From Bacteroidales bacterium (lineage in GTDB: Bacteria > Bacteroidota > Bacteroidia > Bacteroidales > GCA-2748055), in contig JANTFK010000116.1 of the NCBI GenBank assembly GCA_024763595.1, forward strand, positions 1 to 8,531: a stretch of DNA of 8,531 bases, written 5' to 3'. The notes beneath the pieces were generated by a model. The model did no database searches. It was not told where the DNA came from and worked only from the letters and a program-made list of their open reading frames with translations. The translations under genes were made by a program, and so were the position numbers. This document shows, piece by piece, positions 1-6,607 of this stretch (positions within the stretch are counted from its first letter, which is position 1; each line of letters begins with the position of its first letter).

Positions 1-70
1 TCCAGGAAAAAGGGGACGTAACCCTGCTTCACCATAAAAAGCCAGGACAATAACAGGCATTTTTCAAAAA

Positions 71-104
71 GAAACCGTCTCATCATTCAACATGAGACGG
101 TTCC
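71..104 (-). terminator. Intrinsic terminator of the multiheme cytochrome gene
   Basis: A perfect 11-bp inverted repeat (73-83 and 92-102) encloses an 8-base loop. Read on the minus strand the stem is followed by a T-rich run (TTTCTTTTTG), the classic form of a Rho-independent terminator. It lies about 45 bases past the stop codon of the cytochrome gene. On the plus strand the bases after the stem (TTCCCTTTGTG) are less U-like, so any role for a converging plus-strand gene at the window edge would be weaker. Confidence 0.8.
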
Positions 105-147
105 CTTTGTGTGCCATTGAAGGCTAAAAGCTTGCTACCCTGATAAA

Positions 148-2835
148 CTATCGCATCAATACAATTTTTTCCACTGCGGTTAAATTTCCGGCAGAAACTT
201 TAATGAAATAGTACCCCGGTTGAATATCAGCACCGTTGTTGCTCTTTCCATCCCAGAAAATTACCTGGGAGCCCTTTTGATATCTAATTCCGGGAAGTGT
301 ATAGACCACGTGACCTGAAGTATTAATGATCGATAATCTTACATCGCCATTCTCCGGAAGATTCACACTGATCCTGACGGGACCGTTGGAGGGATTCGGG
401 TAGATCCCAAGATTCAGTCCATTGGAGGCAGTAACCCTGGTTGCATCAACATGCATTCCTATTGCACCGGCAGCTGCTGCGTCAAGCGTTTTCTCAGGTA
501 TAGCGTCGTTCGGATCATCATTGTGGCATCCCAGGCAGGAATAAGCCGGGCTCAGTGAAGCCGCCCTGGTTTCATCATCCCTGACTGCGCTTCCATCTGC
601 TGTAAACATGGAGGCGGTATCTGTAGCAATCAAGAGCAAGTGCGAGCGAACATCTCCTTTATAGCCGCTTTCTCCCCTCTTGGTTCCAGATTTGGCAGCA
701 TAAGGCATATGGCAATCGATACAGGTAGCGCTACCTGAATGGTTGATAGTGGCAGCCTTATCGGGATGGCATTCACTGCATGTTTTGGTAATGCCATCTC
801 CATCCCAGATGGTCCGTTTATGCGGATCGTGGCATGTTTTACAGGAAAGTCCGGCTGCACCATGTGGTCCGGACATCATTTCATCCCACTGCTCATGGTG
901 CTTGATAAATCCTCCACCGGAATTGATGGAATTGGTATAACTGCGGTTGTGACAGGTGCCACACAGGAAATTAATATCATTACTGGCCGGATCGGGAGTC
1001 TGATTAACCCCGTCTATTTCCAGGCCTGCCAGGGCATTATCCTGGTGGGCAAATTCATAAACCCTGTCAATATTATCTGTGGATGGTGCCGCCACATGTT
1101 CGCTCCCGGGACCATGGCAGCTCTCGCAGCCAATCCCCGACTCGGCAAAACTCCCCAGGCCATCAACCCCGGCCAGCCAGCTACCGGCAGTATCAGGACC
1201 GGTAGTGTGACATTTGAAACAGCCGTAATTATAGACTTTATGCATATTGGAGGCTTCATAGTTGACCCAGCCATGGTCTTCTCCTCCGAAGAAATTGAAT
1301 TGATTATGGCCTACTCCCGGAGAAAAGGCACTTCCGCCTGTCCCGACAATGTAACTATCTGTTCCCACAAAGCGGGATTTCCAGCCATAGCCGCCAATCA
1401 CACCTGCAATATCGTTCCAGGTGTGCGATCCGTCTCCCAGGCTATCCATCCATTGCGACTGAAAGTTAATGGCTTCTGCCGGATAGACAGGTTCCTGACC
1501 TCCTTCAATGACCGTAAATTTATAGGGATGACCGGTGGTCTTCCAGCTGTCATATTTGTCGGTATGGCATACTTTACATGCATCTGAACCTACAAAGCCC
1601 GGCTCCTCATTTCCGGCACCAAAACTCATGATATAGTTGGCAGATGTTCTGTGTTCGTATCCGTGTCTTGAATTATCAAATTGTGCCACATTAAAAAGAT
1701 ACTCATTTAAAATATCAAACTGAACATCGTCATCATTACCATTGGTAAGTTCCCGTGAGAACTCTACGGTCCATGTTCCATCGGTCCAACTGGTCCCCAG
1801 ATCAAGGTCTCCCCGGCTGCCTTCAGGTTGCCGGAGAATGCGCTCGGGGACAACGGCATTAAGTGCAGCATACTGGGGCCAGTAAGTTGCAGCATCAGCA
1901 TCGCTGACGCCTGTTGTAGCATCTCCCACAACCTCACCGCCATCTATTTCACTTTGTGTTAAGAACATGGCGTCTGCAAAATCAGCTGGAGCTGTTTCCA
2001 TATATTTGGGCCTTGACTTATCGCCTATCCGGTTGTGCGAATATGAGCTCTTCCCAGATTGTGCTTTATCACCATACCGGCCGCCATCTTCACCGTTAAT
2101 AGAATCGTGTTGCCATATATCTACATATTTATCATCAGCATATCCAAGGGTTGAGTAAGTTCCGGCGGTAATCTGGCTTGTGGCAGTATCTATTACAAGA
2201 TCTGTACCGGTCGCTGATATAACAGCATCGGAACGTGCTGCTTTACTGTGCCATATATCGGCACGGCCACTCTCAAGCCAGGCATCATCCACGATACCAT
2301 GGGTACTTACATGTGGATCGTTATCTGTAGGCCAGTACATGTGGCATTTGGTCATACAGCCACCGGTTGAATACGGATCGCCGGTAATTTCTCCCATTGG
2401 CCAGAAAAATGAGATACGGTCTTCAGACTGGTCACCATTGGGTTTTTCCCAGCTTCCGTTTGCAAATGACCAGGAGCCACCCCTGGTGAAACTTGCCGTT
2501 GAATCGGGCCAGGTAGCCAGCATGAAAATACGGTCAGTGTTATAAACAGCCTTTAAAGTAACCTGGATTTCACTGTCGAAAGCATGACAACCCGAACAGT
2601 TATTAATCTTGGACGGATCATTGGGAGGATTGGCTGTTTCGCCAAGTGGCACTACCAGTTCCGTTGCTTCTGCCCAGATATCATCCACAATCCCATCAAC
2701 TACAGGGGCGGTTGCTACTTCCTGGCAAACCAGGTCACCAGCCAGGGTTTTTGTTCTCTCCATGGTTAACAAACTAAAAGAAAACAATAGCAGTGCCAAC
2801 AAAACCAGCATAGAAATCAGGTAAATCTTTTTCAT
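148..2835 (-). CDS. Secreted decahaem c-type cytochrome: EB_dh-like domain, cytochrome c554-like domain, T9SS type A sorting domain
   Basis: This 895-residue protein is probably an extracytoplasmic electron carrier or reductase; its partner is unknown. Residues 1-32 look like a Sec signal peptide (KK, then a long hydrophobic core, possible cleavage after TLA at 30-32). Residues about 38-410 resemble the ethylbenzene-dehydrogenase-related, DOMON-like haem domain (VVDGIVDD near 45, WHSKAAR near 195). They carry CSGCH at 80 and an atypical CX3CH (CMTKCH) at 160. Residues about 415-775 are cytochrome c554-like, with CXXCH at 420, 539, 570 (GCESCHGPG), 625, 665, 686, 705 and 767. Residues about 806-895 are a T9SS type A sorting domain (IYPNPSNG at 811-818, WDGKSNNG, PGYYFIKV, basic C-terminus). 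All cysteines but C37 lie in haem motifs. C37 does not fit a lipobox, because V36 is at -1. Haem would be attached in the periplasm before T9SS export. The start is the ATG following the signal-peptide pattern, with an A-rich leader and no clear Shine-Dalgarno. The substrate cannot be read from the sequence. Confidence 0.93.
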   Translation of the reverse strand: MKKIYLISMLVLLALLLFSFSLLTMERTKTLAGDLVCQEVATAPVVDGIVDDIWAEATELVVPLGETANPPNDPSKINNCSGCHAFDSEIQVTLKAVYNTDRIFMLATWPDSTASFTRGGSWSFANGSWEKPNGDQSEDRISFFWPMGEITGDPYSTGGCMTKCHMYWPTDNDPHVSTHGIVDDAWLESGRADIWHSKAARSDAVISATGTDLVIDTATSQITAGTYSTLGYADDKYVDIWQHDSINGEDGGRYGDKAQSGKSSYSHNRIGDKSRPKYMETAPADFADAMFLTQSEIDGGEVVGDATTGVSDADAATYWPQYAALNAVVPERILRQPEGSRGDLDLGTSWTDGTWTVEFSRELTNGNDDDVQFDILNEYLFNVAQFDNSRHGYEHRTSANYIMSFGAGNEEPGFVGSDACKVCHTDKYDSWKTTGHPYKFTVIEGGQEPVYPAEAINFQSQWMDSLGDGSHTWNDIAGVIGGYGWKSRFVGTDSYIVGTGGSAFSPGVGHNQFNFFGGEDHGWVNYEASNMHKVYNYGCFKCHTTGPDTAGSWLAGVDGLGSFAESGIGCESCHGPGSEHVAAPSTDNIDRVYEFAHQDNALAGLEIDGVNQTPDPASNDINFLCGTCHNRSYTNSINSGGGFIKHHEQWDEMMSGPHGAAGLSCKTCHDPHKRTIWDGDGITKTCSECHPDKAATINHSGSATCIDCHMPYAAKSGTKRGESGYKGDVRSHLLLIATDTASMFTADGSAVRDDETRAASLSPAYSCLGCHNDDPNDAIPEKTLDAAAAGAIGMHVDATRVTASNGLNLGIYPNPSNGPVRISVNLPENGDVRLSIINTSGHVVYTLPGIRYQKGSQVIFWDGKSNNGADIQPGYYFIKVSAGNLTAVEKIVLMR
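151..2420 (-). other. Haem-motif and T9SS domain region of the cytochrome (protein-domain note)
   Basis: This interval spans from the first CXXCH-bearing part (residues about 139 onward) to the sorting domain; the sorting domain itself is encoded by 151-420 (residues 806-895). The haem layout is uneven. Two motifs lie in the N-terminal domain, followed by a stretch of about 255 residues (165-420) with no cysteine at all. Eight motifs are then packed into about 350 residues. That pattern supports two separately folded haem modules plus a removable C-terminal export signal. Confidence 0.55.
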
Positions 2836-2943
2836 AGTTCTTTAGTTTCTGTTAATAAGATAAATGGTTAGAATATGATGTCGCTTACACGTAATGGTCT
2901 TCATATGTATGGATCAACAGAACCGGCCTGTAGTATTTGTTTC

Positions 2944-2974
2944 TAAAGTTAAAAAGAGGCCATAGAGCAGGCAA
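2944..2974 (-). promoter_or_regulatory. Candidate Bacteroidota-type promoter for the cytochrome gene
   Basis: On the minus strand a TTG (complement of 2972-2974) is followed after 20 bases by TAACTTTA (complement of 2944-2951). This matches the -33 TTG / -7 TAnnTTTG layout of Bacteroidota housekeeping promoters at all fixed positions except the last G. Transcription would start near 2936, giving a leader of about 100 bases before the ATG at 2835. The same spacing and nearly the same -7 box occur upstream of the histidine kinase gene. The call rests on a motif match by eye. Confidence 0.4.
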
Positions 2975-2980
2975 TCGGGT

Positions 2981-3007
2981 TTTTATGGTATATTATCTAC
3001 CATAAAA
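2981..3007. promoter_or_regulatory. Perfect 10-bp inverted repeat upstream of the cytochrome promoter; possible operator
   Basis: TTTTATGGTA (2981-2990) and TACCATAAAA (2998-3007) are exact reverse complements around a 7-base spacer. The dyad lies 6 bases upstream of the candidate -33 box of the cytochrome promoter, centred near -58 from the expected start, a usual place for an activator. It is also about 40 bases past the stop of the response regulator gene. Neither strand has a U-run after the stem and the arms are AT-rich, so an intrinsic terminator is less likely than a protein-binding site. No second copy was seen in the window. Confidence 0.4.
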
Positions 3008-3045
3008 CACGTAGGAAAGCTGGTTATAACTTGCTGTTATGAAAA

Positions 3046-3690
3046 TCAAAGGTCGATAATCCCGTGCTGTGAGGCGTATTTTAAAAGGGAAATGACACTT
3101 TTTGCCTCCAGTTTTTGCATGATGTTCCTTCTGTGGGTTTCCACTGTACGGAGACTGATATTCAGTTCATCTGCAATTTCCTGGTTATGCTTCTCTTCTG
3201 CAATCTTTTTAATGATCTCAATCTCTCTGCGGGTGAGGTGAACCTGTTTTTCTGGAGCCGATCCATTGTCAATGACTGAATTGAGCAATTGTTGTGACAA
3301 TTGATAATTCAGATAACGTTGCCCATTCAACACGGCTTCAATGGCAGCTACAAATTCATCTTTTTTCGAGTTCTTCAGGAGATAACCATTTCCCCCCGCC
3401 TTTAAAAAATGCACCACATATTCGTTTTCCTCATACTGGGTCAATGCGATGATTTTCGATTGAGAATTCTCCCTGCGGATGAGCCTGGTGGCATCAATGC
3501 CATTCAGTTCCGGCATGGCGATATCCATAAAAATAACGTCCGGCCGGAGTGTCAGCGCCTGCTCCACTGCTTCCTCTCCATTGAAGGCATGACCGGTAAT
3601 CACCAGGTTTTCCACTGACTTAAGGATATCTTCGATCCCGTTGTGGATAATTTTGTGGTCGTCGGCGATCAGGATGCTAATTGTCTCCAT
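3046..3690 (-). CDS. NarL/FixJ-family response regulator
   Basis: This 214-residue DNA-binding response regulator is the usual length for the family. The receiver domain covers residues 1-120: acidic pocket D10/D11, phosphoacceptor D56 (FMDIAMP), T84 and K106 (YLLKN). A LuxR-type helix-turn-helix covers about 150-210, with LTRREIEIIKKIAE, NQEIADELNIS and the recognition-helix pattern RTVETHRRNI. The ATG at 3690 is preferred because METISILIADD is a canonical receiver start and AAAAGGA lies upstream. The frame stays open to 3780, but the extra 30 residues lie inside the kinase coding region and resemble no receiver extension. The gene overlaps the end of the kinase gene by 14 bases, which suggests translational coupling. 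The kinase next to it is the expected phosphodonor. The nearest downstream target candidate is the cytochrome gene, which is inference. Confidence 0.93.
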   Translation of the reverse strand: METISILIADDHKIIHNGIEDILKSVENLVITGHAFNGEEAVEQALTLRPDVIFMDIAMPELNGIDATRLIRRENSQSKIIALTQYEENEYVVHFLKAGGNGYLLKNSKKDEFVAAIEAVLNGQRYLNYQLSQQLLNSVIDNGSAPEKQVHLTRREIEIIKKIAEEKHNQEIADELNISLRTVETHRRNIMQKLEAKSVISLLKYASQHGIIDL

Positions 3691-5449
3691 GGTTTTTTCC
3701 TTTTCTGCACGGGATTTCAATGACAATTTCGGTTCCTGTGCCAGGGTTTGAATTAATTGAGAAATCGCCATCGAAAGCATTCACCCTTTCGGACATACTG
3801 ATCAGTCCCAAACCTTCTGTTTCTTCCTTATGATGTATGATTCCAATATCAAAACCATTCCCGTTATCTTCCACCACCAGTACGATCATATCCTCCACCC
3901 TGTAGAGTTCGATGGTTGCCTCGGTTGCTCCGGAGTGTTTAATAATATTATTTACGGCTTCCTGGCAAATTCGGAAAATTGCTTTTTCAAGTTTTGCATC
4001 AATCCGTTCAGTGAACGCATAACTGTTAAAGATAAATTGTGTCCTGTGGAGCAAATTGATACGCTGAACCAGGTTTTCAATGGCCTCTACCAGGCCAAAG
4101 TCCTTCAACACACTGGGTGTCAGGTTCTGCGCAATACTTTTTGTTTCCTGAATGGCACTATTTACCTGCTTTTGCAACCGTTCGGCAAAAGCTGTATCGA
4201 TGTCATGCTCCTGCTGTATCTTCTCTATGGAATAGGAAATACCGGTTAAGAGCTGACCCAAACCATCGTGCAGATCCCTGGCGATCCTCAGGCGCTCAAG
4301 TTCCTGGGTCTCATGAATAGCGATCATCCGCTCTTTTCTGAGCTTCTCCAGTTTCGCCTCATTCTCTTTCTCTTCCGTCAGATCGTGTCCAACCACCACC
4401 ATTCCTTCAGGCTCCCCATTACTGTTTTTAAGCACCATCGCGGTCATATAAACAGGAATCTCATGACCATCCCTGTCCAGCATTACTGTTTTTTTTGCAA
4501 TCCTCTTTGCAAGTTTATTGAGATCCATTTCCTCATTCTTCTCCGGACGCTCTGGTTTGGTCTCTTCCTTAAACAATATCCAAATCTCTTTGTCCGACAA
4601 GCCTGCCTTATCGTATTTAAGCATCCGGGTTGTTGCAGTATTGATGGATCTGATCCTGGCCCCGGCATCGGTAACCAGCAGGGCTCCGTAAAGATTATTC
4701 AGAATGTTGTTCAGGTATTTTTCCGAGAGGCTGGTTTTATTCAGCGCATCAAGCATGGCGTTGAATGAATCGGCCAATTGCATAAACTCATCTTTTGAAT
4801 CTATCCGGACCTGCAAATTCCTGTCGCCTTCCCGGATCTTTTTCGTTGCATCCACCAGTTGTTCAATGGGACGGGTAAAACCCCTGATAAACCTGTAGCT
4901 TCCAATGGCAAGTAACAATATCAACAAGGTCCCGAAAACAACCACTGTAATGGTACCATGCACTTTTACTTTCCGGTTCATGTCCTCGTATTCACCGATC
5001 TCCTGCACAGTCTCATTGATGAGCGATTCCACCACAGGTATCAGATCAGCTGTCTGGCTGGTGATCTTATGCTGCAAATACCCGTTTTCAGGCTGCGCGT
5101 TTATCAGGAGTCTGACATTCTCTTGCACAGATCCGAAAAGCAACGCAATGTTTTCCCACGCTTTCTTTTGATGTACCGGGGATAATACCTCTTTACACTG
5201 CTTAAACTTATTATCTGCGTTGACGACGCAAGCCCTCAGATCTTCATAATTGACCGGGTAGTGGTTGTTCGTAATCATGATATTATCCAGTGCCCCTCTC
5301 ATTTCCTGTAAGGCATTCAGCTCATGATTTTCCAGAATCAATTTATCTGAAAACCTGCTGAACAGACCAATGATCACCTGATTCCCTCCAAGCACAACCA
5401 GTACCAGAAAGATCATTACAACTGCACTTTTCGATAATTTTTTTCTCAT
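3677..5449 (-). CDS. Membrane sensor histidine kinase: periplasmic helical sensor, HAMP, PAS, HisKA_3, HATPase
   Basis: This 590-residue kinase would phosphorylate the response regulator encoded just downstream. In order it has TM1 (about 9-29), a periplasmic and probably helical sensor of about 130 residues (30-163), TM2 (about 164-187), HAMP (about 188-239), PAS with PAC (about 243-360) and a short coiled linker. HisKA_3 dimerisation/phosphorylation follows, with H394 in ARDLHDGLGQ. The ATPase domain has the N-box EAVNNIIKHS (497-506), the G1 box EDNGNGFD (527-534), the G2 box GLGLISMSERV and PGTGTEIVIEIP. The NarX-like catalytic class agrees with a NarL-type partner. The ATG at 5449 is chosen because TTAGGAT lies just upstream and a promoter-like element ends about 30 bases before it. 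A TTG at 5497 would add 16 residues but lies upstream of the predicted transcript start. Two cysteines, C74 and C85, lie in the periplasmic part. The signal sensed is unknown. Confidence 0.94.
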   Translation of the reverse strand: MRKKLSKSAVVMIFLVLVVLGGNQVIIGLFSRFSDKLILENHELNALQEMRGALDNIMITNNHYPVNYEDLRACVVNADNKFKQCKEVLSPVHQKKAWENIALLFGSVQENVRLLINAQPENGYLQHKITSQTADLIPVVESLINETVQEIGEYEDMNRKVKVHGTITVVVFGTLLILLLAIGSYRFIRGFTRPIEQLVDATKKIREGDRNLQVRIDSKDEFMQLADSFNAMLDALNKTSLSEKYLNNILNNLYGALLVTDAGARIRSINTATTRMLKYDKAGLSDKEIWILFKEETKPERPEKNEEMDLNKLAKRIAKKTVMLDRDGHEIPVYMTAMVLKNSNGEPEGMVVVGHDLTEEKENEAKLEKLRKERMIAIHETQELERLRIARDLHDGLGQLLTGISYSIEKIQQEHDIDTAFAERLQKQVNSAIQETKSIAQNLTPSVLKDFGLVEAIENLVQRINLLHRTQFIFNSYAFTERIDAKLEKAIFRICQEAVNNIIKHSGATEATIELYRVEDMIVLVVEDNGNGFDIGIIHHKEETEGLGLISMSERVNAFDGDFSINSNPGTGTEIVIEIPCRKGKNHGDN

Positions 5450-5484
5450 GATCCTAATTATATGGGAAAATAAGAATAAAATCA

Positions 5485-5516
5485 GAAAGTTAGCCAAGAA
5501 TCACTGGTTACTCAAA
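5485..5516 (-). promoter_or_regulatory. Candidate promoter for the histidine kinase/response regulator operon
   Basis: On the minus strand TTTG (complement of 5513-5516) is followed after 20 bases by TAACTTTC (complement of 5485-5492). The fit to TTG / TAnnTTTG is good except for the last base. The expected start near 5478 gives a leader of about 30 bases, including the Shine-Dalgarno-like TTAGGAT, before the ATG at 5449. It has the same spacing and an almost identical -7 box as the candidate cytochrome promoter. Confidence 0.5.
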
Positions 5517-5619
5517 TTCTTACGGCATCCAAAACAATGATATCCCTGTTTAGAATCAGCAGTTCAATTGAATTAACGTATCTTGAACAGATAAAATCTG
5601 AATGCAAAAGAGAGCAAGC

Positions 5620-6504
5620 ATGAAAAGCACGAAAAAACAGCAGGTGGCGCTTGTATTATCGGGTGGAGGAGCCCGGGGCATCGCCCATATCGGTGTTATA
5701 GAGGAACTGGAAAAGAGGGGCTATGAGATCACTTCCATTGCCGGGACTTCCATGGGTGCCCTGATTGGAGGGGTATATGCTGCCGGCAGGCTGAACGCAT
5801 TGAAGGAATGGTTATATACACTGGATAAAACCAGGGTGTTTCGCCTGGTTGATTTCACACTGAGCAAGCAGGGGCTCATTAAGGGAGAGAAGGTATTAAA
5901 GAAAATGAAAGATTACGTACCGGATATGCGCATTGAAGAGCTTGCCCTGCCCTATGCCGCGGTAGCGGTAGACATGATCAACAAAGAGGAGGTGGTTTTC
6001 CGTACGGGAAGCCTCTATCATGCCATCCGCGCATCCATTGCCATTCCAACGGTCCTGACCCCGGTGAAGGAAAAAAACCGGCTTCTGGTGGATGGAGGGG
6101 TGCTTAACAACATTCCCATGGCACACGTCCGGCGCCGGAAAGGGGACAAGCTGATCGCTGTGTATGTGAATGCAAATATTCCAGTAATCAGGCCGGCAAT
6201 GACCAACGAAGAAAAGAAAAAGCAGACACTGTATAATCATAAAATAAGGGAATTCTACAGTCACATCCGCCGGACGTCCTCATCGGCTGAAGAGCACCTT
6301 GGCTTATTCTCGCTGATTACAAAGACCTTTGACCTGATGACCATGCGTATGGCAGAGGACAAGATAAAGCTGTTTTCCCCTGAAGTATTGATCCAGGTCT
6401 CCCGGGAATCCTGTAATGTCTTTGACTTCTATAAGGCTGAGCAACAGGTGGAAGCCGGCAGGAGGGCTGCCATAGAGACCCTGGATGCCCTGCGGCATAA
6501 ATAA
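5620..6504 (+). CDS. Patatin-like phospholipase (RssA/NTE-type serine hydrolase)
   Basis: This cytoplasmic lipid acyl hydrolase of 294 residues is close to the usual length of RssA-like proteins. The patatin fold shows in the oxyanion-hole glycine run GGGARG (15-20), the nucleophile elbow GTSMG with Ser44 (42-46), and DGG (158-160) with catalytic Asp158. The Ser-Asp dyad is therefore complete. Residues about 195-294 form a charged, mostly helical tail without a recognised domain. There is no signal peptide or membrane segment. The ATG at 5620 is chosen because AGAGAG lies upstream and it leaves the usual short lead before the first strand. An in-frame ATG at 5602 would add 6 residues and has no Shine-Dalgarno. 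The gene is divergent from the kinase and no convincing promoter was found for it. The substrate is unknown, since the family acts on phospholipids and lysophospholipids. Confidence 0.93.
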   Translation: MKSTKKQQVALVLSGGGARGIAHIGVIEELEKRGYEITSIAGTSMGALIGGVYAAGRLNALKEWLYTLDKTRVFRLVDFTLSKQGLIKGEKVLKKMKDYVPDMRIEELALPYAAVAVDMINKEEVVFRTGSLYHAIRASIAIPTVLTPVKEKNRLLVDGGVLNNIPMAHVRRRKGDKLIAVYVNANIPVIRPAMTNEEKKKQTLYNHKIREFYSHIRRTSSSAEEHLGLFSLITKTFDLMTMRMAEDKIKLFSPEVLIQVSRESCNVFDFYKAEQQVEAGRRAAIETLDALRHK

Positions 6505-6574
6505 TCATTTTTTATGGCTCTGGTCTTTGAATAAGGTCATGTATGAGGTGTTTTATACTTCAATGAGAACTATG

Positions 6575-6582
6575 TAAATTTG
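6575..6582 (+). promoter_or_regulatory. Candidate -7 box of the ATPase gene promoter
   Basis: TAAATTTG is a full match to the Bacteroidota -7 element TAnnTTTG. It lies 25 bases before the ATPase start codon, so the leader would be about 18 bases. The -33 region 20 bases upstream is only TTTT-like. No hairpin with a U-run separates this site from the patatin gene, so read-through transcription is also possible. Confidence 0.4.
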
Positions 6583-6607
6583 AAGTGTAAGTTCGAAAGA
6601 GCATAAA

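Noticed and set aside
1..60. Possible gene ends at the left edge: a plus-strand frame ending at TAA 51-53, or a minus-strand frame opening at ATG 58-60
   Set aside because: Each is 20 codons or fewer in the window, the two are mutually exclusive, neither shows a recognisable motif, and the minus-strand ATG lacks a ribosome site. The plus-strand tail would give a convergent pair around the terminator, but this cannot be decided here.
739..1587. Long open frame of 282 codons on the plus strand, opposite the cytochrome gene
   Set aside because: It lies wholly antisense to a gene with clear haem motifs and domain structure. Its translation shows no recognisable domain and looks like the shadow of a Cys/Gly-rich coding strand.
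2341..2358. Reading the irregular CX3CH as a frameshift or sequencing error
   Set aside because: A shift would destroy the long uninterrupted frame with meaningful domains on both sides; a three-base insertion is possible but unneeded.
2875..2949. Plus-strand mini-ORF of about 24 codons in the kinase/cytochrome gap
   Set aside because: It has no ribosome site and no recognised product, and it lies antisense to the cytochrome leader and candidate promoter.
3691..3780. Thirty-codon upstream extension of the response regulator frame
   Set aside because: It lies within the 3' end of the kinase gene, including its ATPase domain. The ATG at 3690 has a Shine-Dalgarno-like AGGA and begins exactly at the receiver domain.
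5450..5497. Sixteen-codon N-terminal extension of the kinase from a TTG codon
   Set aside because: The ATG at 5449 has a good ribosome site and gives a standard short cytoplasmic lead before TM1. The candidate transcript start near 5478 lies downstream of the TTG.
5563..5600. Short palindromes TTCAATTGAA (5563-5572) and CAGAT-AAA-ATCTG (5588-5600) before the patatin gene
   Set aside because: Both are short and AT-rich, with no promoter-like context to anchor them. They could be operators, but the sequence alone does not support a call.
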